Assembly (NCBI RefSeq): GCF_003096015.2
Contig: NZ_CP029185.2
Coordinates: 1,083,501 to 1,147,500, forward strand
Direction: 5' to 3'
DNA: 64,000 nt
Source of the DNA: Limnobaculum parvum
GTDB lineage: Bacteria > Pseudomonadota > Gammaproteobacteria > Enterobacterales > Enterobacteriaceae
In this document: piece after piece, positions 1 through 9,334 of the stretch
Position numbering within the stretch: the first letter of the stretch is position 1
How the letters are laid out: the number at the start of each line of letters is the position of its first letter
The notes under the pieces: model-generated
Seen by the model: only the letters and a program-made list of their open reading frames with translations
The model's database searches: none
Told to the model about the DNA's origin: nothing
Program-made: the position numbers and the translations under genes

Positions 1-844
1 GTACATCGCGTACAGTACCTATGTTAGAGGCGACTTCAACCTGATGACCATCCAGCGTAATTGCTGGCAGATCTTTTAGTTTAGCTAATTCATTTTTATC
101 ACTCAGGTACTGAGCCTGAGCCGCTTTTAGCTGCTCAATGGTTTCTGTTGGTGGGTTGACGTAAACCTTGTTGTTAACGCAATCCAGAATCAGATAATCA
201 CCATTTTTCACCTGTTTGGTGACATCATTTGTGCCGACGATCGCAGGAATTTCTAGCGAACGAGCCATAATGGAGGTGTGGGACGTCCGGCCACCTAAGT
301 CGGTGATAAAACCGAGAACTTTATCTAAATTTAACTGAGCGGTTTCTGATGGAGTCAGATCGGTTGCAACCAGAATAGCTTCATCCTGAATAGCACCCAG
401 ATCGACAATGGACATCCCCAGAATGTTTTGTAATAGGCGCTTGCCGATATCACGAATATCAGCAGCGCGCTCTTTTAAGTATTCATCTTCCAGACTTTCA
501 AGTTCGATAGCCTGAGCTTCAAACACGCCATGAGCGGCGGCATCAGCACTTTCTAATTTCGTTTTGATTCGGCTTTCGACTTCCTGCTCGAGGTCTTCGT
601 CCTCCAACAGCATGATATGACCTTCAAAGATGGCCGCTTTTTCTTCACCAAACGTTTCGCTCGCTTTTTCCATAATGGCATTAAGCTGGGTGCTGGCTTT
701 ATCACGACCAGCTTTAAAACGGGCTATTTCTTGCTCGATGTTATCGCTGGAAATTTTCTTGCTATTAATAACGATAGGGTCGTCTTTTAATATAAGAGCC
801 TTACCAAATGCAATGCCTGGAGATACTAAGATGCCTGAAATCAT
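1..844 (-). CDS. ptsI: Phosphoenolpyruvate-protein phosphotransferase (PTS enzyme I), N-terminal 281 residues
   Basis: Cytoplasmic Enzyme I takes phosphate from phosphoenolpyruvate and passes it to HPr, feeding all PTS sugar transport. The reading frame starts MISGILVSPGIAFGK and continues off the left edge of the window, so the PEP-binding C-terminal barrel is missing here. The active-site histidine is visible in GGRTSHTSIMARS, at codon 189 (His codon 278-280), the same position as in E. coli. It lies 45 bases downstream of ptsH on the same strand, as expected for the ptsHI operon. The gene looks intact as far as it is seen; crr would be expected beyond the edge. Confidence 0.97.
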   Translation of the reverse strand, partial: MISGILVSPGIAFGKALILKDDPIVINSKKISSDNIEQEIARFKAGRDKASTQLNAIMEKASETFGEEKAAIFEGHIMLLEDEDLEQEVESRIKTKLESADAAAHGVFEAQAIELESLEDEYLKERAADIRDIGKRLLQNILGMSIVDLGAIQDEAILVATDLTPSETAQLNLDKVLGFITDLGGRTSHTSIMARSLEIPAIVGTNDVTKQVKNGDYLILDCVNNKVYVNPPTETIEQLKAAQAQYLSDKNELAKLKDLPAITLDGHQVEVASNIGTVRDV

Positions 845-889
845 AAGCCTACCTTAATCTAAAACGGGTGTTAAAATGTAATACAGGGC

Positions 890-1147
890 TTATTCAAGTT
901 CTGCCATTAATTTTACAAGATGCTCAACAGCCTGTTGTTCATCTTCGCCTTCAGCTGAAATAGTTACCACAGTACCTTGAGTCAAACCAAGCGTTTGTAA
1001 TTTAAACAGGCTCTTAGCGCTTGAGCTCTTGCCATTTGAAGTGACAGTGATATCAGAAGTAAAAGCTTTAGCTTCTTTTACAAACTGTGCTGCTGGGCGG
1101 GTATGCAGTCCGTTTGGCGCGGTTACTGTAACATCTTGCTGGAACAT
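890..1147 (-). CDS. ptsH: Phosphocarrier protein HPr
   Basis: HPr is the 85-residue cytoplasmic phosphocarrier between Enzyme I and the sugar-specific EIIA domains. The protein starts MFQQDVTVTAPNGLHTRPAA; the phosphorylated His15 lies in GLHTRPAA and the regulatory Ser46 region reads GKSSSAKS. The frame stays open to an ATG four codons upstream (position 1159), but the Shine-Dalgarno TGAGGA would then fall inside the gene, so the ATG at 1147 is the better start and gives the canonical length. It is the first gene of ptsHI, with ptsI 45 bases downstream. Confidence 0.97.
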   Translation of the reverse strand: MFQQDVTVTAPNGLHTRPAAQFVKEAKAFTSDITVTSNGKSSSAKSLFKLQTLGLTQGTVVTISAEGEDEQQAVEHLVKLMAELE

Positions 1148-1691
1148 AGTGATCCTCAACTTAGTTGGATTAAAGCTTTTGGCGTTAACACTTAAGTTTA
1201 GCCTATTATTTTTATTAATACGGCGTTAGCGTAACAGCAACATTGCCATATTAATGCTGGGATGCGCGGGATAGAAGGAACGAACTTCGGTGCTTTTAAT
1301 GCTCCACCGTTTTGTTGTTCCGAACTACGCTATATCACTTACGCTATTATATATGGCTCCTTTTAGCAAGAAGCTAAACGATTAAGAAGTGATTTAATTC
1401 GCGCATCGAAAAAAGTATTTAGCTTGATACTCGCTGAGACGAAAAAAATCAAATTTTTTTATTTAAAAGCGAGATATGGTGCACAGAAAACAGACTAAAA
1501 ATGACATTGGTTACAAAAATGTTATTGATTGAATCATGGGTTTAAACAGAATGGATAATTTTTAACGACCGAATATTTAATAGGAAATTGATTATCTGGT
1601 AATCTAAAAAAGTTGATTTTTTATTCAAGTAAAAAAGCTACCGCAAGAAATTTTGTAGTAGCTTTTAGCATAATGGTTAGTGAGTGCTCTC
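1148..1691. promoter_or_regulatory. Intergenic region between cysK and ptsH (pts promoter region)
   Basis: This 544-base stretch has no credible gene. It must carry the minus-strand pts promoter(s) next to ptsH and, at its other end, the cysK terminator (listed separately). The part from about 1420 to 1620 is very AT-rich. I could not assign a specific CRP site or promoter with confidence. Confidence 0.5.
1633..1668 (-). terminator. Rho-independent terminator of cysK
   Basis: Read on the minus strand, AAAAGCTAC and GTAGCTTTTTT form a hairpin ending in a run of T, starting about 25 bases after the cysK stop. Confidence 0.75.
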
Positions 1692-2660
1692 TTACTGCTG
1701 CAACTCTTTTTCGGTAAATAAGTCAGCAAAAAGAGGGGTGCTTAAATAGCGTTCTCCAGATGAAGGCAGAATCACTACGATATTTTTGCCGGCAAACTCT
1801 GGCTTCTCAATTAAACGTAAAGCAGCAGCCACCGCGGCACCGGATGAAATACCGGCCAGAATGCCTTCTTCGTCCATCAAACGACGAGCTGTGGAAATAG
1901 CTTCTTCATTACTGATTTTTTCAACCCGATCAATCAGACTAAGGTCAAGGTTGCCTGGAATAAAACCGGCACCAATGCCTTGAATCTTATGTGGTCCAGG
2001 TTTCAAATCTTCACCGGCTAATGCCTGGCTAATAACCGGAGAGTCGGTTGGCTCTACAGCGACTGAAATAATTTTTTTACCTTTAGTCTTTTTAATATAG
2101 CGGCTTACACCCGTCAATGTACCACCGGTACCAACGCCAGCGATAAATACATCAACGTTACCATCCGTATCTTCCCAAATTTCAGGGCCGGTCGTTTTCT
2201 CGTGAATTGCGGGGTTAGCTGGATTGTTAAACTGCTGCAGCATTAAGTAATGTGCAGGATCGGATGCAACAATCTCCTCTGCTTTTGCTATTGCACCTTT
2301 CATTCCTTTAGCTGCTTCGGTCAACACAAGGTTTGCGCCTAACGCTTTTAACAATTTACGGCGCTCAAGGCTCATTGATTCTGGCATAGTAAGCGTTAAC
2401 TTATATCCACGGGCGGCAGCAACAAATGCTAAGGCAATCCCAGTATTACCACTGGTAGGTTCGACTAACTCAACACCTTTCTTTAATGCACCACTCTTTT
2501 CTGCATCCCAAACCATATTTGCACCAATTCGGCACTTCACACTAAAGCTGGGATTGCGGGATTCTATTTTTGCTAGGATTTTTCCATTCCCAATGCTATT
2601 CAGGCGCACCAGCGGGGTATGACCGATGGTCTGTGAATTATCTTCATAAATCTTAGTCAT
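1692..2660 (-). CDS. cysK: Cysteine synthase A (O-acetylserine sulfhydrylase)
   Basis: CysK is a PLP enzyme that makes L-cysteine from O-acetylserine and sulfide in the cytoplasm, and it binds CysE in the cysteine synthase complex. The 322-residue protein is near-identical in length to E. coli CysK. The PLP lysine is K42 in PSFSVKCRIG; the substrate loop TSGNTG and the phosphate-binding GTGGT are present, and the C-terminus ends FTEKELQQ. In E. coli, cysZ lies directly upstream of cysK; here a 23-kb polysaccharide region separates the two. CysB control is expected from the family, but I did not identify a site. Confidence 0.97.
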   Translation of the reverse strand: MTKIYEDNSQTIGHTPLVRLNSIGNGKILAKIESRNPSFSVKCRIGANMVWDAEKSGALKKGVELVEPTSGNTGIALAFVAAARGYKLTLTMPESMSLERRKLLKALGANLVLTEAAKGMKGAIAKAEEIVASDPAHYLMLQQFNNPANPAIHEKTTGPEIWEDTDGNVDVFIAGVGTGGTLTGVSRYIKKTKGKKIISVAVEPTDSPVISQALAGEDLKPGPHKIQGIGAGFIPGNLDLSLIDRVEKISNEEAISTARRLMDEEGILAGISSGAAVAAALRLIEKPEFAGKNIVVILPSSGERYLSTPLFADLFTEKELQQ

Positions 2661-3542
2661 GGTTTATCCTGTATATATTATGAGTTTTTTAGAGAACTCA
2701 TATAGCATAGCGCCAAACTTATGAGAGTGAAGGAAAGTTTTGATATATCGATATGTGATTAGGGAATAAGTTTTATAAGAAGTCACATAATCTTTGATGA
2801 TCTTTGGTTGACGTAGTATAGTCGGAGAATAAACCTATGGTACCTCATGTAATAGTTGAAATAGTGATTTTCAACATGATCAACTATTGGTTTGTTTAAG
2901 CTTTTAATGAGCATGATTATACACCGTTAATTCATCTGAAATTTAATTAGTAATCATAAGTGTGTCTGGAAATATATAATTCATAACTTATGTATTAGTC
3001 ATGTTAAATATTAAATTGTTTTTTTTGGATTAATAATGGGTTTTAGTTTTGTTACATTGTTGTGAGTATATTAATTTTGATTGTATTGCATTGGTGTTTA
3101 TTGAACCAAGGGCGGTAGCGTAGATTTTTTAGAGTAAAAATCCCACTGATTGTAAGGTCTTATATTGTTGATTTTATAAATAAATATTTAAGAAAGTTAA
3201 CGTAAATTTAATTTTGCTGTAGCTTGTAACTAATACTCAGTAAATAATAATTTTATTAACTTGTTTGTTTTGTATCTATTTTCTTGAGTTTTATTTTAAA
3301 TCATTAAAGCCAATCAAATTATAATCCAAAAGGGAAGCCACTATTAAAGTCTGTTTTCGTAATGCGTGCATCTGACTCATCAATAACCCATTGAAATTAT
3401 AATGATTTAAGTTGATTTAACATTTGTAATATTTTGTAGTTACATGGAGTTGCTTAAATAAACAATGAAGTATAAAGCCAGTGTTTGATAAAGGGCTATG
3501 TAAGTTGTTTTATTAAAGCTAAAATTATTTATAGGATATAAT
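2661..3542. promoter_or_regulatory. AT-rich 882-base intergenic leader between cysK and the polysaccharide cluster
   Basis: No gene is supported here. The region must hold the divergent cysK promoter (right after 2660) and the plus-strand promoter and long leader of the first polysaccharide operon, with an ops element at 3111-3122. It is strongly AT-rich with long T and A runs, typical of H-NS-bound polysaccharide leaders (inference). I could not choose one convincing plus-strand promoter. Confidence 0.6.
3111..3122 (+). promoter_or_regulatory. ops element (JUMPStart core), RfaH recruitment site, cluster 1
   Basis: The sequence GGCGGTAGCGTA matches the ops core GGCGGTAGNNT and 11 of 12 bases of the classical GGCGGTAGCGTG. 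It lies about 420 bases upstream of gnu in a long untranslated leader, the usual setting for RfaH loading onto RNA polymerase in O-antigen and capsule operons. Confidence 0.88.
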
Positions 3543-4538
3543 ATGAAAAAAAAGGTCATTCTTATCGGTGCTTCAGGTTTTGTTGGCACTCGTCTTATTG
3601 AAAAGACAATTTCTGATTTTGATATTAAGAATTTAGATAAACAACAGAGTCATTTTTATCCTAATATTACGACATTAGGTGATATTCGTAATCAGAACTC
3701 TTTTGATAGTCACCTGGAAGGGCAAGATACAGTGATCCTTCTTGCTGCGGAGCATCGTGATGATGTTCACCCTACATCCCTTTATTATGATGTAAATGTA
3801 CAGGGCACTCGAAATGTTTTAGCTGCAATGGACAGAAAGAATGTTAAAAATATTATTTTTACAAGTTCTGTGGCAGTTTATGGACTGAATAAAGTTAACC
3901 CAGATGAGGGGCACCCTGTCGATCCTTTTAACCATTATGGTAAAAGTAAGTGGCAAGCCGAAGAGGTACTAAGGGAGTGGTATCATCGTAATCCTCAAGA
4001 GCGTTCATTAACTATCATCAGACCAACGGTTATTTTTGGTGAGCGTAATCGAGGGAATGTTTATAATTTACTTCGACAAATTGCCAGCGGAAAATTCGCC
4101 ATGATAGGAGATGGAAATAATTATAAATCTATGGCCTATGTTGGTAATGTTGTTGAATTTATTAAATATAGACTAGAAAATCTATCTCAAGGATATGAGG
4201 TTTATAATTATGTTGATAAACCAGACCTTAGTATGAATCAACTGGTAGCTGAAGTGGAAAAAAGTCTGGGTAAAAAAATTCCATCGTTTCACTTACCCTA
4301 TACTTTAGGCGTATTAGGTGGTTTCGGTTTTGATGTCTTAAGTAAAATCTCTGGTAAAAAGTACCCTATTAGCTCAGTGCGTGTAAAAAAATTCTGTGCA
4401 ACTACGCAGTTTGATGCAACTAAAACGCACGACTCTTCTTTTCTTGCTCCATACACTTTATCGCAGAGCATTGATCGTACGATACAATATGAATTTGTAA
4501 AAGTTAAAGAAGACGATGTTACATTTATTTCTGAATAA
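3543..4538 (+). CDS. gnu: GlcNAc-P-P-undecaprenol 4-epimerase (Gnu/Z3206 type)
   Basis: This short-chain-dehydrogenase-type epimerase converts undecaprenyl-PP-GlcNAc to undecaprenyl-PP-GalNAc at the inner membrane, so that O units can start with GalNAc. The 331 residues fit E. coli O157 Z3206 as I remember it, including the N-terminal GASGFVGTRL nucleotide loop, NLDKQQSHFYP, the catalytic YGKSK motif and RPTVIFGERNRGNVYN. Start: the ATG at 3543 follows AGGATATA. It is the first gene after the ops leader; the tagD-like gene follows 57 bases later. A general UDP-sugar epimerase (Gne) is the alternative, but the length and signature segments favour Gnu. Confidence 0.85.
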   Translation: MKKKVILIGASGFVGTRLIEKTISDFDIKNLDKQQSHFYPNITTLGDIRNQNSFDSHLEGQDTVILLAAEHRDDVHPTSLYYDVNVQGTRNVLAAMDRKNVKNIIFTSSVAVYGLNKVNPDEGHPVDPFNHYGKSKWQAEEVLREWYHRNPQERSLTIIRPTVIFGERNRGNVYNLLRQIASGKFAMIGDGNNYKSMAYVGNVVEFIKYRLENLSQGYEVYNYVDKPDLSMNQLVAEVEKSLGKKIPSFHLPYTLGVLGGFGFDVLSKISGKKYPISSVRVKKFCATTQFDATKTHDSSFLAPYTLSQSIDRTIQYEFVKVKEDDVTFISE

Positions 4539-4595
4539 ATTCGAATTGAACGTTTAAAATTATTATAGATACGTATTATATTAGGTATAAATTGT

Positions 4596-4991
4596 ATGAA
4601 AAGAGTAATAACATTTGGTACGTTTGATGTGTTTCATATTGGGCATATAAATATACTTGAACGAGCAGCTCAATTTGGTGAGCATTTAGTTGTTGGCGTG
4701 TCATCAGACAAACTGAATTTTTCAAAGAAGAATAGATATCCTATTTATAATGAAAAGGATAGAGTGAGAATTATCTCGTCAATGAGAGTTGTTAATGAAG
4801 TCTTTATAGAAGAATCTTTAGAATTGAAATTGGAGTATATAAAGAAGTATAGGGCTGATGTATTAGTTATGGGAGATGATTGGGAAGGGCGTTTTGACTG
4901 GGTTAAAGATACGTGTAACGTAATTTATTTACCAAGAACACCATCAATATCAACTACTGAAATAATAGAAGTTGTTAAGACAACTAGGTAA
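4596..4991 (+). CDS. Glycerol-3-phosphate cytidylyltransferase-like protein (TagD family)
   Basis: A 131-residue cytidylyltransferase of the TagD type, which makes CDP-glycerol from CTP and glycerol 3-phosphate. Visible motifs: FGTFDVFHIGHINIL with the catalytic HIGH at residues 14-17, and the C-terminal signature RTPSISTTEI (TagD: RTxxISTT). Length equals that of the TagD family. The next-but-one gene is a LicD-family phosphotransferase, so the pair probably makes and transfers glycerol phosphate onto the glycan. CDP-ribitol or another CDP-alditol cannot be excluded from sequence alone. Confidence 0.82.
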   Translation: MKRVITFGTFDVFHIGHINILERAAQFGEHLVVGVSSDKLNFSKKNRYPIYNEKDRVRIISSMRVVNEVFIEESLELKLEYIKKYRADVLVMGDDWEGRFDWVKDTCNVIYLPRTPSISTTEIIEVVKTTR

Positions 4992-5008
4992 ACTCTATAA
5001 GGTCTCTT

Positions 5009-6244
5009 GTGAGTAATAGTAATAGACTTTTTAAAAATATACTATCGCTGACTATTGTTCAGTTTTCTAATTATATTGCGCCATTATTAGTGTTACCATA
5101 TCTTACTCGTATATTGAGTGTGGAAAATTTTGGCATTGTAGTAATATCTTTTTCTATTTGTAGTATAGCTATGATTATTACTGACTTTGGCTTTGGTTTG
5201 TCAGGTACTTATTGGATATCTAAGAATAGAAATGATAAAAAAAACGTGGCAAGTTATATAGGTGCTATCTACTTAATTAAATTGATGTTAAACGCTGTAA
5301 TTGTTTTTTCTCTTCTTCTATATATTTTTATATGGCAAGAAAACTTTCTAAATGAGCCCTTATTGGTTATTGGTATATTATTAACAATAATTTTTCAATC
5401 TTATCAGCCAATGTGGTTTTTTCAGGGAATTGAGCGAATGAAAAACGTCACCATTTGCATGGTGGCATCTAAGTTAATTTATTTGATTTCAGTTCTTGTA
5501 TTTGTAAAAGGAAAAAGTGATTCAGATATTGTCTTATTATGCCTTGCTTTAAGTTCTTTAGTTTCTGCAGTATTAGGAATAATTAGAATTTATAAAGAGA
5601 ATTATAAACTAGCTTGGCCACATATAAGTTTAATAAAAGAAGTTATCCAAGCTAGCTTTAATTTTTTTATCTCTCGGGCATCGGTGGGTATTTATACCAG
5701 CGCCAGTACCTTTATCGTCGGAAGCTTTTCTGGTCTGGGTCAAGCGGCTCTATATTCAAGCGCAGAAAAATTGTATCAAGCAGGGTTAAGTATATCATCA
5801 CCTATATCACAAGCAATTTTTCCATATTTGGCACGATCAAGAAATATAGGCGAATTATTTAAAATACTGCTGGTAATATTTCCATTGTTAGTGGTAACTG
5901 TCTTTATCTGTTTATTTTATACAGAAAATATAATTATTATTTTTTATGGTGATTTATATAAAGATGCAGCTCCAGTTTTAAGAGTGTTCCTTATTACATC
6001 ACTGTTCAGTTTCATCAGTATAAATATGGGTTACCCTGCGTTTTCTATATATGATCGGTTAGATCTTGTAAATCTTTCAGTTTATATTGCTGCAGTACTG
6101 CATATACTGGGACTCGTAATTTTATATTGCGGTAATAATATAACGGCAATTAATGTGTCTTTATGTGTTTGCATTATAGAGTTTGTTGTTCTTATTATTA
6201 GAGTTTCGATGTTCATTAGTTTGAGGAAGAGAAGTGGAAACTAA
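5009..6244 (+). CDS. wzx: O-unit flippase Wzx, cluster 1
   Basis: A 411-residue polytopic inner-membrane protein of the polysaccharide transport (MOP) family, expected to flip undecaprenyl-PP-linked repeat units. It has about 12 hydrophobic segments and the family-type N-terminus NILSLTIVQFSNYIAPLLVLPYLTRIL. Start is GTG at 5009, preceded by AAGG at 4999-5002. It overlaps the following licD-type gene by 11 bases, a tight operon. The sequence differs clearly from the second flippase at 18627, so each cluster has its own exporter. Confidence 0.9.
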   Translation: MSNSNRLFKNILSLTIVQFSNYIAPLLVLPYLTRILSVENFGIVVISFSICSIAMIITDFGFGLSGTYWISKNRNDKKNVASYIGAIYLIKLMLNAVIVFSLLLYIFIWQENFLNEPLLVIGILLTIIFQSYQPMWFFQGIERMKNVTICMVASKLIYLISVLVFVKGKSDSDIVLLCLALSSLVSAVLGIIRIYKENYKLAWPHISLIKEVIQASFNFFISRASVGIYTSASTFIVGSFSGLGQAALYSSAEKLYQAGLSISSPISQAIFPYLARSRNIGELFKILLVIFPLLVVTVFICLFYTENIIIIFYGDLYKDAAPVLRVFLITSLFSFISINMGYPAFSIYDRLDLVNLSVYIAAVLHILGLVILYCGNNITAINVSLCVCIIEFVVLIIRVSMFISLRKRSGN

Positions 6245-7049
6245 ATTAGAAATCATACAAAAAGAAATGTTAAGAATTGCATTATATTTTCATGAATTTT
6301 GTCAGGATAATAATTTAAAATATGCCATTTGTGGGGGCACATTACTGGGCGCCATTCGTCACCATGGATTTATTCCATGGGATGATGATTTCGATGTTTT
6401 TATGCCCAGAGAGGATTTTAATAGATTTCAAGAGTTATGGAAAAATTTGGATGATATTGAAGTAATAAAAAATGGTGATGAGGATTATTATAAAGTTGCC
6501 ACACCAGCTAAATTGCATAATCCGAATACCAGAGTAATCGAGTTAAATGAAAGAGAAAATGGAGTGAGTGAGCGGTTTTTAAACAATGGTATCTTTATTG
6601 ACATATTTCCTATAGATTATTATCCCGATAATTATTTTGGGAAGTTTCTAAATCTATATTTGGGTAAAATCAATATCAAGAAGTCTCTGTCTCGTTTTCC
6701 AATGTCGACATTACCTTTTAAACATAGACTATTCATCAGGCTTTTTAAATTCATTCCTTCATTTATTGTAAATTATCTCATTAAAGCAGGTATTAACTAT
6801 CTGGAAAATAGACATAGTGGGATGGTAGGTTACGGAATAGAATCTGCTATAACGAATTTGTGGTTAGAGGATAGGGCTATTTATCCATTTAAAAAAGAAG
6901 TTTGTATTAATGGATATGAGTTTTATATGCCAGCAGACCCACATAGGTATCTTACTCATAGATTTGGTGATTATATGAAAGTACCTTCTCCTGAAAATAG
7001 AATTAGCCATATTAGCCAGCTTTATATTATGGGTAAAGAATATATTTGA
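6234..7049 (+). CDS. LicD-family phosphotransferase, probable glycerol-phosphate transferase
   Basis: LicD/fukutin-family enzymes move a phospho-alcohol from a CDP donor onto a sugar. The core motif is clear near residues 33-60: CGGTLLGAIRHHGFIPWDDD followed by FDVFMPREDF, with the metal-binding DDD. Start is GTG at 6234 after GAGGAAGAGAA, inside the end of wzx. No choline kinase or choline transporter gene accompanies it, while a TagD-like enzyme lies two genes upstream, so CDP-glycerol is the most likely donor (inference). It is 271 residues, usual for the family. Confidence 0.85.
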   Translation: METKLEIIQKEMLRIALYFHEFCQDNNLKYAICGGTLLGAIRHHGFIPWDDDFDVFMPREDFNRFQELWKNLDDIEVIKNGDEDYYKVATPAKLHNPNTRVIELNERENGVSERFLNNGIFIDIFPIDYYPDNYFGKFLNLYLGKINIKKSLSRFPMSTLPFKHRLFIRLFKFIPSFIVNYLIKAGINYLENRHSGMVGYGIESAITNLWLEDRAIYPFKKEVCINGYEFYMPADPHRYLTHRFGDYMKVPSPENRISHISQLYIMGKEYI

Positions 7050-7060
7050 ATGTGAAGATT

Positions 7061-8398
7061 ATGAAATTACACTCCAAGATGGTTAACTCTTCTCTCTTAA
7101 TATTAATAACGTTATTTTTGATTTTTTTGTATTCTTGTGATCTTATTAGTTCAAACATTCTGTTTGTATTAAGTGTGGCGATTGTTATTGTTTTTTCTCT
7201 TTATAAGAGACGTATAGAACTTCAGACCCTTTTCCTTTTAGCTGTTATTGTCTTCATCCTTGGTCGAGGAGTTATTGGTGCTTTTGGAAATACTGATGTA
7301 TATAGTGTGATTTGGGGAAGAGCGTATAATCTAGATAGTCATCATGTTGATAGTTTACTCGAATTCTGGTCATATACTCTTTTATTTCTATATATAGCTT
7401 TCATATCTTTTGATAAACAAGTGAATGAGGAGTCGGCCTATTCTTTTTCAGACAATATTGACTATTCATTTTATCGTTTTACTTTTAGTTGTTGCTACTA
7501 TAGTAGCCTAATACTAATACCAATAAGTTCTTATTCAAAATTATTAGCTTTTATAGGTGGTGGATATGCTGGTCTATATAGTGGACAAACAGAGTATTCA
7601 TTTAGTTTTCTGAGGTTGATTACATTTTTTATACCAATAATGTTTTCTTTAGCGCTAATTATTAATGAAAGCAAAATAAAAAAGCAGTTTGTTTTTATTC
7701 TTAGTTTATTCCTTATTGCGTCATTGATCGTTGGGCAAAGAGGTGCGTTTGGGTCATGGATGTTGGTTTATATATGGTATTTGACTTGCTTTAAGAAAAA
7801 AAGAAACTCTACATTTATGTTAGTTGTATTAGGAGCAGTTTGTTTGCCATTGTTTCAATTTATTGAAGCTTATCGTAGTGGGTTAGGTCATTGGGATAAT
7901 GTTATATTTTCCTTTTTCACCAATCAAGGAATGACCTTCTTTATGCCATATTTTTATTCAATATCAGGTATCCCGCCAGTTCATACAATACTCGCCAGCC
8001 TTTTACCTTTAGGTGGGATATTCCAGACTTTATCAATATCTACTCCAGAGACAGCAACAATAAGTAGCTGGATTAGTTCTGGTCTTAGCTCCTCCCATTT
8101 TGAGCAAGGATATGGAGTAGGTAGTAGTATATTTGTAGAATTATTTGCTTTTTCGGGTAATAATCTGGGGATATATTTACCAGTATTATTTCTATTTTTT
8201 TCGTTTATTCAAATTATTAATATAAAGGCAATGACGAATAGAAAATATTTTTCTGTTTTCTGTCTTATATTACCATATATATTTTTATTGCCGAGGGGCT
8301 CTATTGGTCAATTAACTTCACAAGTGTTTTACTCAATTATAATTGTATCTTTTTTTTATATCATCTATAGATCCTTACCTAAAAAATTGGCTAAATAA
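7061..8398 (+). CDS. wzy: O-antigen polymerase Wzy, cluster 1
   Basis: A highly hydrophobic protein of about 445 residues with a dozen predicted membrane segments and a long periplasmic loop (around GGYAGLYSGQTEYSFSF), as in Wzy polymerases and oligosaccharide repeat-unit polymerases. Such proteins share little sequence, so the call rests on topology and position next to wzx. The frame is open back to a TTG at 7046 inside the previous gene; the ATG at 7061 is preferred, though its ribosome site is weak, so the start is uncertain. The stop overlaps the next start (TAATG). Confidence 0.78.
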   Translation: MKLHSKMVNSSLLILITLFLIFLYSCDLISSNILFVLSVAIVIVFSLYKRRIELQTLFLLAVIVFILGRGVIGAFGNTDVYSVIWGRAYNLDSHHVDSLLEFWSYTLLFLYIAFISFDKQVNEESAYSFSDNIDYSFYRFTFSCCYYSSLILIPISSYSKLLAFIGGGYAGLYSGQTEYSFSFLRLITFFIPIMFSLALIINESKIKKQFVFILSLFLIASLIVGQRGAFGSWMLVYIWYLTCFKKKRNSTFMLVVLGAVCLPLFQFIEAYRSGLGHWDNVIFSFFTNQGMTFFMPYFYSISGIPPVHTILASLLPLGGIFQTLSISTPETATISSWISSGLSSSHFEQGYGVGSSIFVELFAFSGNNLGIYLPVLFLFFSFIQIINIKAMTNRKYFSVFCLILPYIFLLPRGSIGQLTSQVFYSIIIVSFFYIIYRSLPKKLAK

Positions 8399-9333
8399 TG
8401 AACTACAATCCTTTGGTTAGTGTATTAATACCTGCCTATAATGTACAAGATTATGTCGAGGAGGCTATTAATAGCCTTTTAGATCAAACATATGATAATA
8501 TTGAAATTATTGTTGTGGATGATTGCTCTAACGATAATACATTATCTGTACTGAGAGAAATTGAGCGTCAGAATAAACATGTTCGTGTATTTTCAAAATC
8601 AGAGAACTCTGGAATAGTCGATTCACTTAACTATGGATTATTATATTGCCAAGGGGAATTTATAGCTAGAATGGATGCAGATGATATTGCTATTAATAAT
8701 AGGATTGAGTTGCAGCTTAAATATTTGCTTGAACATTCTAATATCGATATTGTTGGTTCATCCACTATTACGGTTGATATGCATGGGAAAGGGAAGCAAA
8801 TTTCTAATGTACCTATAGGTAAGGATAAAATTAATAGAACAATTACTCTATTTTCACCGTGTTTTCATATATGGTTAGCTCGTGCTGAAGTTTATCGACA
8901 GCTTGAGGGGTATAGGCAACTTGCACCGGCAGAAGATTACGATTTTTTATTGAGAGCTGTAACTTATGGTTATGGAATTGATAATATAGATATTCCATTG
9001 ATGAAGATTCGTTGTAGAACTGGAAATACTGCTGATATTGCAGGATTAAAGCAAAGAAAAGCGCACAACTATGTGGTACGACTTTACGATTATAGGAAAA
9101 GTAATAATAAAAAGTCAGATTTATTTACTGCTAAGGAATTTAAGAATTTTATAGTCGAGGGTAGTTTAGAAGCTAAATTATATGCTCTATCAATTAAATT
9201 TATTAAGAAAGGCTTTATGCAGTCTAATAAGATTAAGAAGATTGGATTTTTCTTCTTGGCATCAATCGTATCTAAATGGCAATTTATTTATGCGATTAAA
9301 CGAGTGTACTTCAAAATTTTACTGAAGATATAA
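8398..9333 (+). CDS. Family 2 glycosyltransferase
   Basis: A GT-A fold cytoplasmic glycosyltransferase adding one sugar of the cluster 1 repeat. The start reads PLVSVLIPAYNVQDYVEEA, with the nucleotide-binding VVDDCSNDNT and the metal-binding MDADD near residue 96; EDYDFLLRA supplies the likely catalytic acidic residues. The basic C-terminal tail (about 60 residues) probably contacts the membrane. It overlaps wzy by one base and ends one base before the next gene. Donor and linkage cannot be read from sequence. Confidence 0.88.
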   Translation: MNYNPLVSVLIPAYNVQDYVEEAINSLLDQTYDNIEIIVVDDCSNDNTLSVLREIERQNKHVRVFSKSENSGIVDSLNYGLLYCQGEFIARMDADDIAINNRIELQLKYLLEHSNIDIVGSSTITVDMHGKGKQISNVPIGKDKINRTITLFSPCFHIWLARAEVYRQLEGYRQLAPAEDYDFLLRAVTYGYGIDNIDIPLMKIRCRTGNTADIAGLKQRKAHNYVVRLYDYRKSNNKKSDLFTAKEFKNFIVEGSLEAKLYALSIKFIKKGFMQSNKIKKIGFFFLASIVSKWQFIYAIKRVYFKILLKI

Positions 9334-9334
9334 T

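Noticed and set aside
1148..1159. Start of ptsH four codons upstream
   Set aside because: The ribosome site TGAGGA lies within these codons and HPr is conserved from MFQQ.
2661..3542. Specific promoter for cluster 1
   Set aside because: Several AT-rich hexamer pairs exist but none has both a good -35 and correct spacing; only the ops site is firm.
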